Below are positions 38,645 to 51,482 of a stretch of DNA of 64,000 bases, piece after piece. The notes under the pieces were generated by a model that was given only the letters and a program-made list of their open reading frames with translations, had not been told where the DNA came from and did no database searches. The DNA is taken from NCBI RefSeq assembly GCF_030272615.1, contig NC_081409.1:209109190-209173189 (forward strand), read 5' to 3'. Every line of letters starts with the position of its first letter. Within the stretch, counting starts at the first letter, position 1. A program made the position numbers and the translations under genes. The DNA is from Cryptomeria japonica. Its lineage: Eukaryota; Streptophyta; Pinopsida; Cupressales; Cupressaceae.

Positions 38645-39389
38645 ACAAATAAAGATCCAACCACATAAAAACCCTAGTTATACAATCAAGAATCCACCAT
38701 ACACCAATGAAGAACATAAAGCATACAAATCACAACAAAAGAGAAATATTATACCATTCACATGCTTGGTAGGGTTTAATCTACATTGTTTCCTATCTCC
38801 ATTGATCTTGTTTAATATATTTTCTCTCATATTTTGTATTGTGCACAAGAGCTCAACAAAGAACGGATTGTGATTGTGAAGTTGCTTGATCATTTGAAGG
38901 ATGGATTGCAAAAGTATTTAGTTGGTTGAGTGATTAATGATTGACAAGGACGAAAAAATCCTCTTACATAGAGAACACCTTAGAAAATGGAGGGATAAGA
39001 TTAAGAGGTGAAAGGATAAATGGTCGGCTAAGATTAAAGGCTAGGTAGAGAAAATAATAAAATATAAAGAGAGTAGTTAGAGGAAAATTAAGAGATAAAT
39101 GACAAGTGTCGTGGAGGAAAAGGCTAACGAATTAATTAAACAAATGAAGATCTATTTAATTAATAGAGGAAGTGGGATCAATTAAATAAATAAAATATTT
39201 ATTTAATTTAGCGAAAGGATAATTTAAATAAATACAAAATATTTATTTAAATAGGGAAAGGCTAGAAGAGGATAGGTGAATTAATTAAATAAATAAATAA
39301 CTATTTAATTAATAGAAGGCTCAGGATAAAATAATTAAATAAATAATAATATTTATTTAACTATGATAGGACAATTTTAGGTGGCTACA
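38645..39389 (-). repeat. 3' LTR part of family F, copy 2
   Basis: Matches 27735-28389. On the minus strand it begins TGTAGCCACCTAAAATTG at 39389, immediately preceded by a polypurine tract (aaaggagaaaaa), so this is the start of a 3' LTR. It is cut off below 38645 where element E sequence begins. Confidence 0.7.
39131..39365. repeat. Five AT-rich hairpins in the family F LTR
   Basis: Successive inverted repeats of the type attaattaaa...tttaattaat at 39131-39164, 39180-39208, 39221-39252, about 39279-39313 and 39331-39364, with the outer arms differing slightly in each. Confidence 0.7.
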
Positions 39390-39668
39390 TTTTTCTCCTT
39401 TGTGAGACAATGCAGCTTGTCGTGTTGGCTCAAAGAAGATAAGATAAACTGATACAAAGTTTTCCCTAGGACGGGAGTGATATGCCCCCTAAAGAGATTG
39501 GATGAAAAATTCTGAAAAAGTGCAGACAATCTCTCGAAAAGAAAGAAAGGCTAGAAGGGATAGGGATAGGATGATATGGTTATGCTGGTGAAAACTAGAC
39601 TCAAAAGGGATCAATAGATAGGAAAATGGCAACAAGAAGCGAGCACGACCAATTAGGGTTCGAAAGCC

Positions 39669-39676
39669 TATATATA
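39669..39676 (+). promoter_or_regulatory. TATA box upstream of the mobile-domain relic
   Basis: tatatata in gcctatatatagaggcc, on the strand opposite to the family F LTR and in the same direction as the relic at 40740-41700. Confidence 0.45.
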
Positions 39677-40235
39677 GAGGCCATGGAAAGAAACATCCTC
39701 ATTTGCATCCACAAAATTGAGAGATCTAGAGCGTAGAGCACTCGGAGAGTTTAGAGGAGCAATCAGTAGTCGGGAGATCATGGTAGTCAGATTTCATTGC
39801 GTCTAACAGTTCGAGCGGTCTGCAGACATGGGCGAGTCAATATGTATCTAAAATTTTCTTAGTCATTGTGTATTTATGACATATTTATTAGGCTAGATAG
39901 CTAGGTCAAACAAAAACGCAAAATCGGTATTTAGGGTTAGAAACGCGTCTAGGTCGCTTTAGGGTGCTTCTACGATGCAAAAACACGTCTAGGTTCAATA
40001 TGTGTGCATTTGTGAATGTAATAGCATATAGGTTAAGTACGTGCATGTTTATTTTTTAAGGTTATGTCTAGGTTCAAAGGTCATGTCTAGGTGATAGGGG
40101 TGCATGTGTGCAGAACAGGACCATGTTTGTGATTAAAAACGTGTTTGGGTAAAGTAAAATTGCGTTTGTGCAGTAAAGGCACGCATATGATAGATAAAAC
40201 CATGTCCGTGTCTAAAAAAAGTCAAAATTAATAGT

Positions 40236-40690
40236 TCTCTGATAGACATACACTGTCGATTGGATAAGCTATCGAGAGGATACACTCGGATAGATGCCCT
40301 AGCTAGGACAAGATAGGATTTGGGTTGGAATCAACAGCCAAGTGATAGACATGCATTGCCAATTGGATAAACTATTGAGAGGATACACTCAAACAAGTGC
40401 TCCTAGGCAAATAGGATGCTAAGCTAATAATAGATAAGACATCGAATCGATAAAATCCCGTGAGTGCTCTAGCAAAATAGGATCAAGTGCAATGTGATAA
40501 ACATAAACACTAGGATGTAGTGCCATATGAGAAACATAAGCACTAGGATAAATGAGTGTCATGTGATAGACATAAGCACTAGGATAAATCCTGATGAGCA
40601 GTACTATGTGATAGACATAGGAACCACTAGGCTAGGATAGGATAAGCAACACTATGTGATAGACATGAGTACTACTAGGATTGACACAAT
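40236..40690. repeat. Minisatellite in the leader of the mobile-domain relic
   Basis: A pair of about 100-bp units (tgatagacatRcaYtgYc at 40240 and 40342) is followed by about five units of 40-50 bp built on gtgatagacataagcactag (40496, 40533, 40570, 40609, 40658). Non-coding. Confidence 0.7.
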
Positions 40691-40739
40691 TGGTTTGGTC
40701 GATTGCAGGAGTATCTAGGATAGAAATAGTCATGAGAGA

Positions 40740-41720
40740 GATTCATTATGACTCAACGGCTATGACCGAACCTAACTAGCAAGGATCATGCAGCAATTGA
40801 GGACATGGGTTTGAGACTTGTCATGTTTATGCTTGAGATTCAGATGAACACAAGGCTGCTAACTGCTCTCGCGGAGGAGAGAGATGGTACTCAAATACAT
40901 GCTCATTTTATTTGCTGACAAGAGAGATGTATGTCAGTTTAGAGGATGCTTATAGGATTCCTATCACCAAGGAGTTAGTGGTTTATGACCAAGAGGGGGA
41001 TTCAAATGCCTTGAGATGTGTCTTTGGAGACCCAAAGCTAGAACTGATGGGAGGACATCTGAGTTGGGAGGTAATGTACACCAACAACATACATTAGTTA
41101 TAGTGGTTGGAGGAGTTATCAATGAGTTTTTATGTCTCGATAGGGCTGCTCAAGGATTGGCAATAGGATGGGGGAGAGCATTAGAGATACTTCTGACACA
41201 GAGGACCAAGTTTTCTTGGGGTCCATACATGTTGGCACACTTGTACCATGAGTTGCACCAGTTTGTATACCTAAGTGGTTGTGGGCTTGGGTGTGGAGTG
41301 GTATTGTTACAGGTGTGGGCTTATGAGCACATAGCAGTGACCAGGCCTATTCGCTTCAGATTCAAGGGTCACAGACAAGAATTTGTACATACATAAGGCA
41401 TGATTACTTCCCAACCACAAATTGGAAAGTTAGAGTATCAGAGGAGGGTCATTAATGATATCAATAGTGTTATGTGGAGGCGTTACTTATATTGTGAAGC
41501 ATGGGTAGAGGATGATAGGGAGTTACCCTTTTGCTTCTATAGTAGATATTTGATCAAGCAAAACCATATATTTTAGATAGGCATTTACTAGGAAGGGTGT
41601 CTAGATAGTTTGGTAGGATAAAATAGATGCCTCAGGGTTTAGATGAGTTTCATTGGATTGTCAGAGAGCGGGCTCACCAAGGACACATTTTGTCTTATGA
41701 TGTTGCAGTGACATTGTTTT
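40740..41720 (+). pseudogene. Plant mobile domain (MAIN/MAIL-like) relic
   Basis: Frame 1 (40912-41097) reads EMYVSLEDAYRIPITKELVVYD, the start pattern of the plant mobile domain. Frame 2 (41016-41396) continues with FSWGPYMLAHLYHELHQF and VVLLQVWAYEHIAVTRP, then FRFKGHRQEF. Further decayed matches follow (WRRYLYCEAWVEDD near 41465-41520). Frameshifts and stops make it a pseudogene. Plant mobile domains occur in host silencing-related MAIN/MAIL1 proteins and within transposons. Here the domain lies antisense inside an LTR element, so a transposon-carried copy is likelier than a host gene. Confidence 0.6.
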
Positions 41721-42083
41721 AGGAGATGGTAGTCATTGGTTCCTAAATCAATAGATTTTGAGTCCTAAAAGAATAGCCACTAACTTATCAATAGACTCAA
41801 AATAGGACTTGGCCAATGAACAAGTTTCAGTTCTAAGACTGAACACTTTTGCACTTTTGGTTCTGCAAGACCAAGGCTAGATCTTAACAATGCCATTGGA
41901 TATTATTTAGACACACTGGTTGACATTGTTATATTAAGTAGATATCTCAATGAAAATATACCAAGGAAAGCATCAACACATTAAACTTTGGCTGCAATCT
42001 TGGTTTTGTTACTTTCACTCAACTATTGAGATAGGTTAAAAACTAACTCTTACTCCTATTCCTACAAACAGAAATGAAAAGTA
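41721..42083. other. Host sequence left of the full-length Copia
   Basis: No gene seen. It ends in tttat at 42084-42088, the target site of Copia element 2. Confidence 0.5.
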
Positions 42084-42088
42084 TTTAT

Positions 42089-43830
42089 TGTTGGCAACAA
42101 GGCACAAATATGGGGGGGGAGTCAGTTTTCTCAAAATACTTCCTTAGCTCAAACACAATTTCAAATATGATAATTAGTAGTGAAAGCATAAATCAACACC
42201 ACATCAATGACACACATAATACCAAGATTTTTGACGTGGAAAACCTGGTCAAGGGAAAAACCATGGTGGGAATCTATCCACAATATGATGATACCCTATT
42301 AGAAGTATATGAAATATTACAATGGGGAACACACATGCATTCAGGCACATTGCCAAGAGCTCACTACTCAGATCACAAAACAAGAAGGGCTACAACCCTT
42401 AGGAAGACTTGTTGTCTTACAAACACATTCAAATTACATCCGAAAGATTATGAACTGATAGAGTAGCATCTCCTCGTGCTTGGTTATAGTTCATGTTAGG
42501 GACATAACACATATTCTTCTCTTTTACACTTCTTTGCACAACTTCACTGCTTTCGAAAGATCAAAGCGTTATTTGCACACACACACAGATACTTCTCTCA
42601 CATGAGTATTACATTTATGTATACATATCATCAACCTATCTTTCAAGGTCAGCTCAACACATATCACAAATTATAAAGATATAACCATAGACGCTACAAT
42701 ATTATGTGAGGACCAAAACAATGTCAGCCAAGACATAGTATAGACCTAAATCAACACCTCAATCATAAAACATCTCCAAGAATTATGCCTCTATTATCTG
42801 CAACATGCTACAATCATCATGTCGGCTAAGAACATGAAGAACACCACTATACGAAGCAAGATCATAAATAACGCAATCACCAAGGAATGTGGTGTTGCAA
42901 GATGTGTGCCCTTGGTCTCCTTGTGTTGTGCAACACAACGCTCAGGTTTGTGGCATAGCTTAACCACCTCCTATGGATTCTATAAGTCTAGTGGTTTTAT
43001 CAAGCATTAACAAGTCGATCTTTTGGTGCAACGGCAACCGCACTTGTACAAGTGGTATCAAAGCTTGGTCATAGGTTCAAACCCCTCGCTTTTGCTAGGA
43101 GGGGGATTTTTGCAAGGTGTGTGCCATTGGTCTCCTTGTGTTGTGCAGCACAGCACTCAGGTTTGTGACGTGGCTTAACTGCCTCTTGTGGATTCTATAA
43201 GTCTATTGGTTGTATTGAGCATTAACAGGTCAATCTTTTGGTGCAATGACAACCACACTTGTACATGCAAACCACAAACACACATATCACATGATCTAGA
43301 ACAATATACAAGCAACATGAATCACACTGCAACAACTGCATCAACTCGAATTACTAGAATCATCATAATCTTTCTATCGTACTTCAAGAACACTCACAAA
43401 ACTACCTGTCAAACTCAAATATTTGCTTGCAGACCTCCAAATCATGAACCATTCAAACTTAAGACACACATCATCATCCCAAACATATCCCACATATTCA
43501 TAGATCGGGATATTACAATACGGAGCAAAATTCAAAACACTGATCAACATTGAGCAACGAAAAAACCAACCGCAATATCGGATCTCATAGATCAACCAAA
43601 TCTTCATGTGAACCACTAAAACTTGAGCTAAATAAACTAGAGATACTTATCTCAAAACCCTTTAATCTACAACAACTAATCTGCAACACACTGACCAAAC
43701 CAAATCACTTAATTTGACTGCAACACTGAAACAAACAAAGGAATATGTTGACATCAATGACAACACATCACTCAATTAATCCAAACATATATTTCCACAT
43801 TATCCCAACAATCACTCAAACCATCCAACA
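42089..43830 (-). repeat. 3' LTR of Copia element 2
   Basis: Bounded by TGTTGG and CCAACA, followed on the + strand by atctcccccttt, the reversed polypurine tract. Contains a TRIM at 42896-43265. Confidence 0.9.
42896..43265 (+). mobile_element. 370-bp TRIM inside the 3' LTR
   Basis: Two 155-bp direct repeats (42896-43050 and 43111-43265), both starting TGCAAG and ending CTTGTACA, enclose only 60 bases. These hold a primer-binding site (tggtatcaaagcttgg from 43053) just after the first repeat and a purine run (taggagggggatttt) just before the second. This is the layout of a terminal-repeat retrotransposon in miniature, opposite in strand to its host LTR. No target duplication was found. Confidence 0.75.
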
Positions 43831-43845
43831 ATCTCCCCCTTTGGA
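43831..43845 (-). promoter_or_regulatory. Polypurine tract of Copia element 2
   Basis: Minus-strand ttccaaagggggaga abuts the 3' LTR with one base between. Confidence 0.8.
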
Positions 43846-44189
43846 ATTGATGGCAACATATGATGCGAAAAACAATCAAGGACAAAGAAAAGATTCTCTC
43901 CCCCAAAATCACAAAGAACAACTCCCCCTTTGACAAACAACTCACACTTAAATCTTTGACTTTCTCCCACAATATTCCAAGGAGTTTTTCACATGATTCT
44001 TCTCCCCGTTTGACATCAATGGAAAAGGCACATATTTGCACCACAAAACTCACACATTTGAACATCTGAACCACAACACTGACTACTCCCCTTAAGTAGC
44101 AGCCACCACATATCAATCTGGATCACAAGATATGACTGTGAAATCCACCAGACTGATGCAAATTCAAGAATCAGGTAAAATCACCTCTA

Positions 44190-46064
44190 ACATCTCTCTA
44201 TGATAATCAAAAGTATCCTTAGGCAAAGGCTTTGGGAAGATATCTGCAATTTGTTCCTTTGTGGATACATATTCCAATATGATCTCCTTCTCATTAACCT
44301 TCTCTCTTAGAAAATGAAACTTGATAGTATATGCTTAGCCTTAGAATGCAACACCGGATTCTTAGTTAATAGCACTTGAATTATCACAATAGATAGAAAT
44401 AGGCTCATCATATATAACTTTGATATCCTTCAACATCTGCATCATCTAGATTACCTAACTACAAATGTTAGAAACAACAATATATTTTGCCTTTGAAATA
44501 GATAAAGAAATGGAATTATGCTTCTTAGTCAACCATACAACTAATCTCTTACCCAAGAAGAATGCACCACCACTAGTACTCTTCTAGTCATCAGCATCAC
44601 CTGCCTAATCAACATCTATAAATGCACTCAAAGTAAAATAAATGTCTTTAGGATACCATAAACCAAAACCAATTGTTCCCTTCAAATATCTGAATATTCT
44701 TTTCATAGCTACAACATGAGATTCTTTAGGATCAACATAAAATCTAGCAACAAGACACACAACATTCATAATATTAGGTCTAGTCTGAGTTAGATACAAT
44801 AATCCACCAATCATTGATCTATATCTGGTCCAATTTTCTTCTGGAGAGTCATCATCCTCTGTTAACTTACATGTAGTCACCATAGGAGTACCAACTGGCT
44901 TTGAATCATCTAAACCAAACTTCTTTAATAACTCTTTCACATACTTGGACTAAGATATGAAAATACCTTTATTTGACTAAGTAATTTGTAATCCCGGAAA
45001 GAATTACATTTCACCAATCATAGACATCTCAAACTCATTCTGCATCTCTTCAACAACAAACCATCATTACCTCCAAAAATAATGTCATCAACAAAAACTT
45101 CAACAATCAAAATGTTACCTTGATCAATCTTGAAGTACAAATTACTATCAATAGTAACTTAATGGAATCCAAGCTTCAACAAATACTTATCCAATTTGGC
45201 ATACCATGCTCTGAGGGCTTGCTTCAATCCATACAATGCTTTCTTCAACCGACAAACCATATCCTTTTCATCAATCAACTAAAATCCATCTGGTTGCTCA
45301 ATATAAACTTCCTCTTCCAATTCACCATTAAGAAAAGCTGACTTGACATCCATCTGATAAACTTTGAAGTCTTTGTAAGAATTATAAGCAAGAAATAATC
45401 TCACAACTTCAATTCTTGTCACCAGAGCAAAAGTCTCCTAAAATTCAATTCCTTCCATCTGAGAATATCCCTTACAAACAAGTCTTGCTTTGCTCCTAAT
45501 AACTTCATCCTGTTCATTCAATTTGTTTCAAAAGACTCATTTAGTTCCAATGACATTTGTATCCTTAGGTCTAGAAACAAGATCCCATGTATTCTTCATC
45601 TTCCATTTCTTTAACCCAATTTTCATCTTTGCATGCTTCATTAACATCTTTAGGTTCAATCTTAGAAACCAGGCAAATTTCTTCAGCAATTCCTCTTCTA
45701 GTCATCACACCTTTAGTCTTATCTCCTATGATCTGGTTTTCTGAATGATTCAACCTCACATACTTGGGAGTCTTAGGATTCTCTTAATTTTCACTCTCTT
45801 GAGTTCTTTCTTCTTCACTAGCCTTAGTTTCTTCTTGATTTTCTGACTTTTTTGGAACAATCTGAGTTAGATTCTGGGTCTATACTGGCTTTCCTTTATC
45901 TGATGTGTCATTTTGATCATCAAAGCCATGTCCATAAGATCTAATCTATCTCTCATTGCCTTCATCAACTTTCACATTAGCACTTTCAACTATCTTCCTC
46001 AATCTCTTATTATAACATCGATAGGCATTTCTCTTAGTAGAATAACCAAGAAAAATTCCTTCAT
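44190..46064 (-). pseudogene. RT and RNase H half of Copia element 2 pol
   Basis: From 46064 downward the minus strand reads EGIFLGYSTKRNAYRCYNKR (integrase C-terminal region). RT motifs follow in shifting frames: YQMDVKSAFLNGELEEEVYI, then [15 protein letters not shown], then VFVDDIIFGG near 45080 (catalytic Asp pair kept). The clean frame 44940-44605 carries LLYLTQTRPNIMNVV and YLKGTIGFGLWY. RNase H is seen down to about 44190 (KSTSGGAFFLG, SIYCDNSSAI, TKEQIADIFPKPLP). Several frameshifts and stops are present. Confidence 0.85.
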
Positions 46065-46984
46065 CACATTGTTGGGTGAATATTTTGTGACCAGCGTGCC
46101 AATGGAAAAATATATAATTCACACACAGCTATGTTGAGAAATTAATCTCTCCTCTCATCAAGGGGAGGTTCCCTTTGAAATTTCTTCTCTAATTAATAAG
46201 AAATCAAAATATGTGGGTTGGTATTGGGCATATAGCTCTCTTTTTCAGAGTCTATGTATTATCCCTCTACCTTGTTACAATTTCTCTATCATTTTAGATA
46301 CTTAAAGAAAAGAACAATGAATCTAACAACCTACGCTAAAACTTACAATCAAGTAGCACAAAGTCTCTCTTGAATGTAATACTAACTCAAACTGATTATT
46401 ACAAATAATTAGAAATTTAACTCGCAGCTCAAAGTCTTCAAGTATGAATTCCTAATCTTTTAAACTAAAAGTAACTGCAATAATACAAAGCCTACCACTA
46501 ATTACTTAATTTATCAAAAGATTTCCCAAATATGCTAGGAGCACACAATCTACTTGCACGATTCAGAAGCTCTTTTATCCACATAACAATATCTCCAATA
46601 TCAAAGAAGTAAAGAACATATATAAGTAATGGACATAAGAACATTAACTCATATAAACAATTTTCTTGACACAACACAAAGTTTGAGATCAAACAAAATT
46701 TCTTTCTTTATTTGCTTGATAGAATCTTCACAACAAAAGCCCAAAGTCTTAGTTGAGGTAAAAATTCTGTAGAGTTTTGCTTAGCATGAAAAAGATAAAT
46801 ATTTACAAATGAGGTCCTCCTTAAATAGGAAAAGAATGGAGAAAAATGTGGGCATAGTTGACTAATTCAACTGCACAGTCCCACTTTACTACAACTATAG
46901 CATAAGGAAAATGTGTAGCTGCAAGAAAACTAACAGCATCTAATGATGCAACTGTATAAAAAGAAAAAGCTAAAAGGGGACGCT

Positions 46985-49900
46985 TTATTCATCTTTCTCC
47001 TCCTCGTTCGATTTATGGAATTCTTCGAACTTAGTCAGGATGGATTTCATCTCTGCTTCGTCTGACATTGGGGTAGAACTTGTGATCACACGAACACAAA
47101 AAATCGCATCTTCAATCTTTACCTGTTTCTTTTTCACATCCTTCAGCATGGATGCAAGGACTTCAAAACTGACCTGAATCTCCAGTAACTTATCAAATGT
47201 GTCAAGTGAGAAATCGTGTCCCGTGCAATGATCCATTAGAGAAACAAATTCCTGTGTGATAGCTTCACCAGTTACGAGATTTTGATTGCCATCATATAAA
47301 TAACAAGGAAGATCGGAAACTTTGGGAAAAGTGATATCAATCTCATCATCACCTTCTTTCTTCTCTCAGTCCAACTCTGCAATCATTGACCTTATTGTCT
47401 CTTTCTTATGAGACAATAATGACAAAATCTAGATATATTTTTCCCTCGTAGGAATTACTTTATTTTCAACAAGAACATCTATCCTGAAGTCCTCCATCTT
47501 GCTCCAAAGGGTCGTACTTTTCTCAACTTCCTCAATCTCCTACGATAATGAAGTTTTGAGTCTTTGCATTTGACTTTGGATTACTTCAAAATCTGCCAAT
47601 AGTCCAACTATTGAACTTAGAAGATGCGAGCCTTATGACCTTAACCGTGAAATCCACTCATCCATCACTCGGCTCTTGGCTCCTACCTGTTCAATTTTCT
47701 TTAGAGCTTCAGTGTCCATTGAGGATCCTATGGGCTCAATTTCTTGAGAAGATTGTGTGACCTTCAGAAGAACATTGGTCAATTGTTCACATTTCTGCTT
47801 CAATTCGTTCTTCTCGTCCTTCTCTTGATCAAATCTTCTTAACAAAGAGTTGAAAGTTGTTTGAGAATCCAACTTAACACTCTGATGTGTTTCCACCCCG
47901 AGCTCTATGGTTTGCATGGTGTAATCCTCAGGTCGTATTTTGTCTTTATCTTGATCTGATGATGGCACCATAACTTCAGTATACTTTCTTTTAGAGGCCA
48001 GGCCTACTAACACTCAAGATATAATCTTTGGATTCTTTGTTCCCTTAGGCTTTGGAGGAACCAACTACTCAAAATCAAACTCATATGGAGAAATTACCTG
48101 GTTTTTCCTCTTAGGGGCTACTACTTCCATCCAAGGTGGTAATTCTAGATTGGTCGATGGAGCAGTAGCTCCTTGCTGATTTTGAGCTAAGATTTCAGGA
48201 GCCGACTGACTGGAGCTCGAAGCAGTTATGAGTGTTGTCATTGGCACCAATGTTGAAGCATCTTGTGGGACACTTGTCGACGTTGTAATAGTTGTTGTTG
48301 CTGACACCTCTTTAGTTACAGATGGGAGAATTGAAGGCGTTGTGGATGCAACCTCAGTACTTACCAATAGTAGAATTTTTGTTGTGATTGTAGTAATAGG
48401 TAAGTTCACTGTAGATTGTTCTTAAAATGCCCCTTCCAAGGCTTCATTAAAATCCAGCATCGTAGATTCAATGGTGGATGAAGGAAAATCATCCAAATTG
48501 GAGAAATTGGTTAATGTGAAAAATTGTTGAGCATCTTCTGATTGCGCCATGCCCATACCTAGATCTCCATCTTGAAACTCCTCATCCTCTTGATCAGAGT
48601 CAAAATCAATAGAGTGGATGATTACCTCTGAATGAGTTAGTACCTATGAAGTGGTCAAGGCATCAACTTCACCTGGATGTGATGTCTCTTCAACCTGTGC
48701 TTCCTCTTGTTGAGGAATTTCACCTTCTTCAGTCCCCTTCTCTTTTTCAATTTCAATGGCAGGCGACTGTTCTGGCTCATTTGTGACTGTCCCCTGCACT
48801 GTTGATGATGACTCACCTTTCTTGGACCCTTTAATTATGAATTTAATCTTGGGCCCTTTCCCCTTAGATTGTACTATGGGAGTTGAAGATAGTGCTTGTG
48901 GATCTGCCCTGCTCTTTGTTCTTGTCTCAGTTGTAGCCATCTTTCCAACCGGGCCATCACTATTATCGTCATCCTCAGAACTAGCAGGCAACTGTTTCAT
49001 TCTAAGATTCTTTTTTAACAACCAAGCATTGGTGTTTGCCAGGATGTGAGCGATCCTTTGGGTGATAGATTTACTTTCCTTCTTTGACCATTGCACTGGT
49101 GGGAGCAGAGAATCGGCAATCTTCTTTTCATAATAGACAGGGTCTATTATGTCATATGTGTCTTCCATGGTCATTGGGATCTTTGCTACATCCAAGTTTT
49201 CAATCTATTCCAAGGTAAGCCGACTAAAATCCATCCTTCTTATATCTTCCTCATTCTGACAGTCCACCCATACATCTTCAAACCTGTAGACATGGGTATA
49301 ACTCCTCTTGATTTTTTTCTTCATGCCACGAAAGTCAAAATTGTTTCGTGCCTTGAATCTTCTCATAGTATTCCATTGTATTTCTTCCTCCATGTTTTTG
49401 GCTTTAGGGTTGGTTAGTACTAAGTACCTGCCAATTGATTCTGGAAACTTCAACCCAGTCTTATGTGCTTGTGATTTCTTTTCATGCACATATATTAGTT
49501 GTCGACACAACTCCATGAGAATGATCTTGTCAGAAGGATACCTTGGTAGAATAAAAGGTTCACTTGAGAAACATCCAATCTGGATGTAAGTGAATTTTGG
49601 GAATTGAAGGAAAATGCATCCAAAATAAGATACCCCGTTATACGCAGCCTCTGATAATCTCTGCTTCTGCAGGCTCTTATCAAACATGCACTTCCACATA
49701 GCAAAAAAGGCATCATTAACTCTTCTAAAGTGGATACCTTGATTCTTGATGGTAAGTTGATCATAGTATTCCCAAACATGCACCAATCTCCTATCACCCT
49801 TGGTAGACAAACCTAGATATTGCCTCATAGAAGCAGCTGCATAAACCAGGTATGAGGTCATATAAAATTTCAATGTCACTTTGACTTCCTTCAATTGAGC

Positions 49901-50617
49901 ATAGAGCGCATCGCTGATCTGTTCACCTCAGTCAATTCTTGCAGCCCATTTCCTGATTATATTCATGTAGTAACACATCCAGCTTTGAAAGTAATGAGAG
50001 TCTTTTAACCCCTTCACTCTTGATAACATGGTAACCTTGTCATTGTACTCTTCATTGAAGTCACTCCTGTGAAAACTTGGGCCATCATGTGGTACTGGAA
50101 TTTCTGGCAGTAGAGAGCTACACAGTATTGATCACTTTCTTGCATTTAACCTTATTTTTCTCATAGTACTCTTGAGCACTTTCTTGAGAAATGTTAACTA
50201 CTTCAACTCAAGAACCTTTGAAGACACTATTGAAGAACACACTATCCAGAGTCATGATGACATTTTGATCAGTGTCCCTCACTTGTCTTGTATTCGGATC
50301 AAAGTGATCCGCTACTGCAAGTACAAATTCCAGATCATGAGCTGCAACTGGGAATGATGCATATTTATGCAACTCATATTTGATCAGATTGGTTAGGCGA
50401 GCAGGAGCTTTCTCAACCTGGTCAATAAACTCCTGCATACTGACATGTCCAATTTCAGTATCTCTGATCTCCTTGATGTTTGATTCCATTGAACTCTCTG
50501 GGTACAGATTCAAGTACATATTATCTTGTACTTCATCTTTTTTGTTGATGTTTTACCCAGAGAAGATTCCAACTAACTCGACGAAGGCTCAGATTTATCC
50601 TAAGGGAGATTTGACAT
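46985..50617 (-). pseudogene. 3.6-kb ORF of element C, unknown product
   Basis: The minus-strand frame from 49894 to 46985 stays in one register, broken only by about ten single stop codons, so about 970 codons were coding recently. The likely start is ATG at 50617 (MSNLP then a stop), with one frameshift before 50208. Order: Lys/Ser-rich N-terminus; a conserved-looking domain (about 50500-49200) with FYMTSYLVYAAASMRQYLG and YIQIGCFSSEPFILP; a Lys-rich patch (KGKGPKIKFIIKGSKKG, near 48850); long Ser/Thr/Pro linkers; coiled-coil segments (48000-47000); an acidic end (NEEEKDE). No protease, RT or integrase motif. A gag-like or accessory role is a guess. It is related to the ORF in D. Confidence 0.6.
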
Positions 50618-50746
50618 TTGCAATGACTACATTCAAAACTGAGGATTAGCTCTTTTGATAGTTGTCATCATCATCAAAATCAAATTTTCTCAATCGAATC
50701 AAGAAATCGGACTCAGAACAAGCCTAAGAGTAAAACTGCCAAAAAC

Positions 50747-51220
50747 AGCAGGTCGGGGAAAAAGTCCGACCTGCTCTTTAGGGAATAAAATTCGCACATC
50801 AGACTTTAAAGTCTGATGTGTGATTTTGGGTAAGTCATCAACATATCAGTCTTTAAAGTCCGATGTGAAAACCAGGGAAGATCATTAGCACATCGAACTT
50901 TAAAGTCCAATGTGCAAGTGCAAAACTTTTTTGAAAAAACCAACACATCGGACTTTAAAGTCCGATGTGCTGATCAAGGAAAAATAACTAATTGACATGT
51001 TGGGTTTTGAAATCCGACATGTCAATCCAACGTTCTCCTCTTCGCATATCGGATTTTAAAGTCGGATATGCGGAGGTTACCCTCCTACATATCGGATTTT
51101 AAAATCTGATATGCGAAGAGGGCACCATTGATCAGCCTGTATATCGGATTTTAAAATCTGATATGCAGGCTAAGGAGAGAAGAAAAGACTAGAAGTGCAA
51201 TCAGAATTTAAATTCCGATT
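50747..51220. repeat. Hairpin array, first block (10 palindromes)
   Basis: Ten palindromes, nine of them centred on TTTAAA or close variants: 50747-50775 (arms of 10, loop of 9), 50795-50820 (perfect, 26 bp), 50842-50867, 50888-50915, 50944-50969 (perfect, 26 bp), 50992-51025, 51043-51072, 51088-51113, 51135-51170, 51199-51220. The core is usually cggaYttt/aaaRtccg. The outer arms change from one to the next (cacat, catat, gcctgtatat, ttgacatgt) yet remain self-complementary. Departures are mostly transitions giving G-T or A-C pairs. Confidence 0.92.
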
Positions 51221-51482
51221 ACCCTCCAGAAACACTACCAAGCATAACAAGAAACAAACAAGGTGGAAGGAAAAGGGGGGAAAATGAAGAACAAGAAACA
51301 AAACCCGAAACAAAAACACCAAAACCTACCTTAATCCACCACAACAAGAGGAAAAAATCTGATGGAGATCCAACAAATTAGCAAGGTCGGCAAGCGAGAA
51401 CGGAGGAGGACACGCGTGGAGTAGGAAAATCACAAACGAGAACGAAGAAATGAGCTCTGAAACTCGATAAATAATCCCAAAA

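Noticed and set aside
27735-39389. Family F copies 1 and 2 as the LTR pair of one element
   Set aside because: Copy 2 has a polypurine tract on its outer side, which makes it a 3' LTR of sequence to its right; copy 1 has none, and unrelated element E lies between.
43051-43095. tRNA gene suggested by tggtatcaaagc and ggttcaaaccc
   Set aside because: No 5' half or cloverleaf. The sequence fits a retroelement primer-binding site between two 155-bp repeats. Same for 55201-55250.
48228-49589. + strand frames over element C
   Set aside because: Antisense shadows of the long minus-strand ORF, which keeps one register over 2.9 kb.
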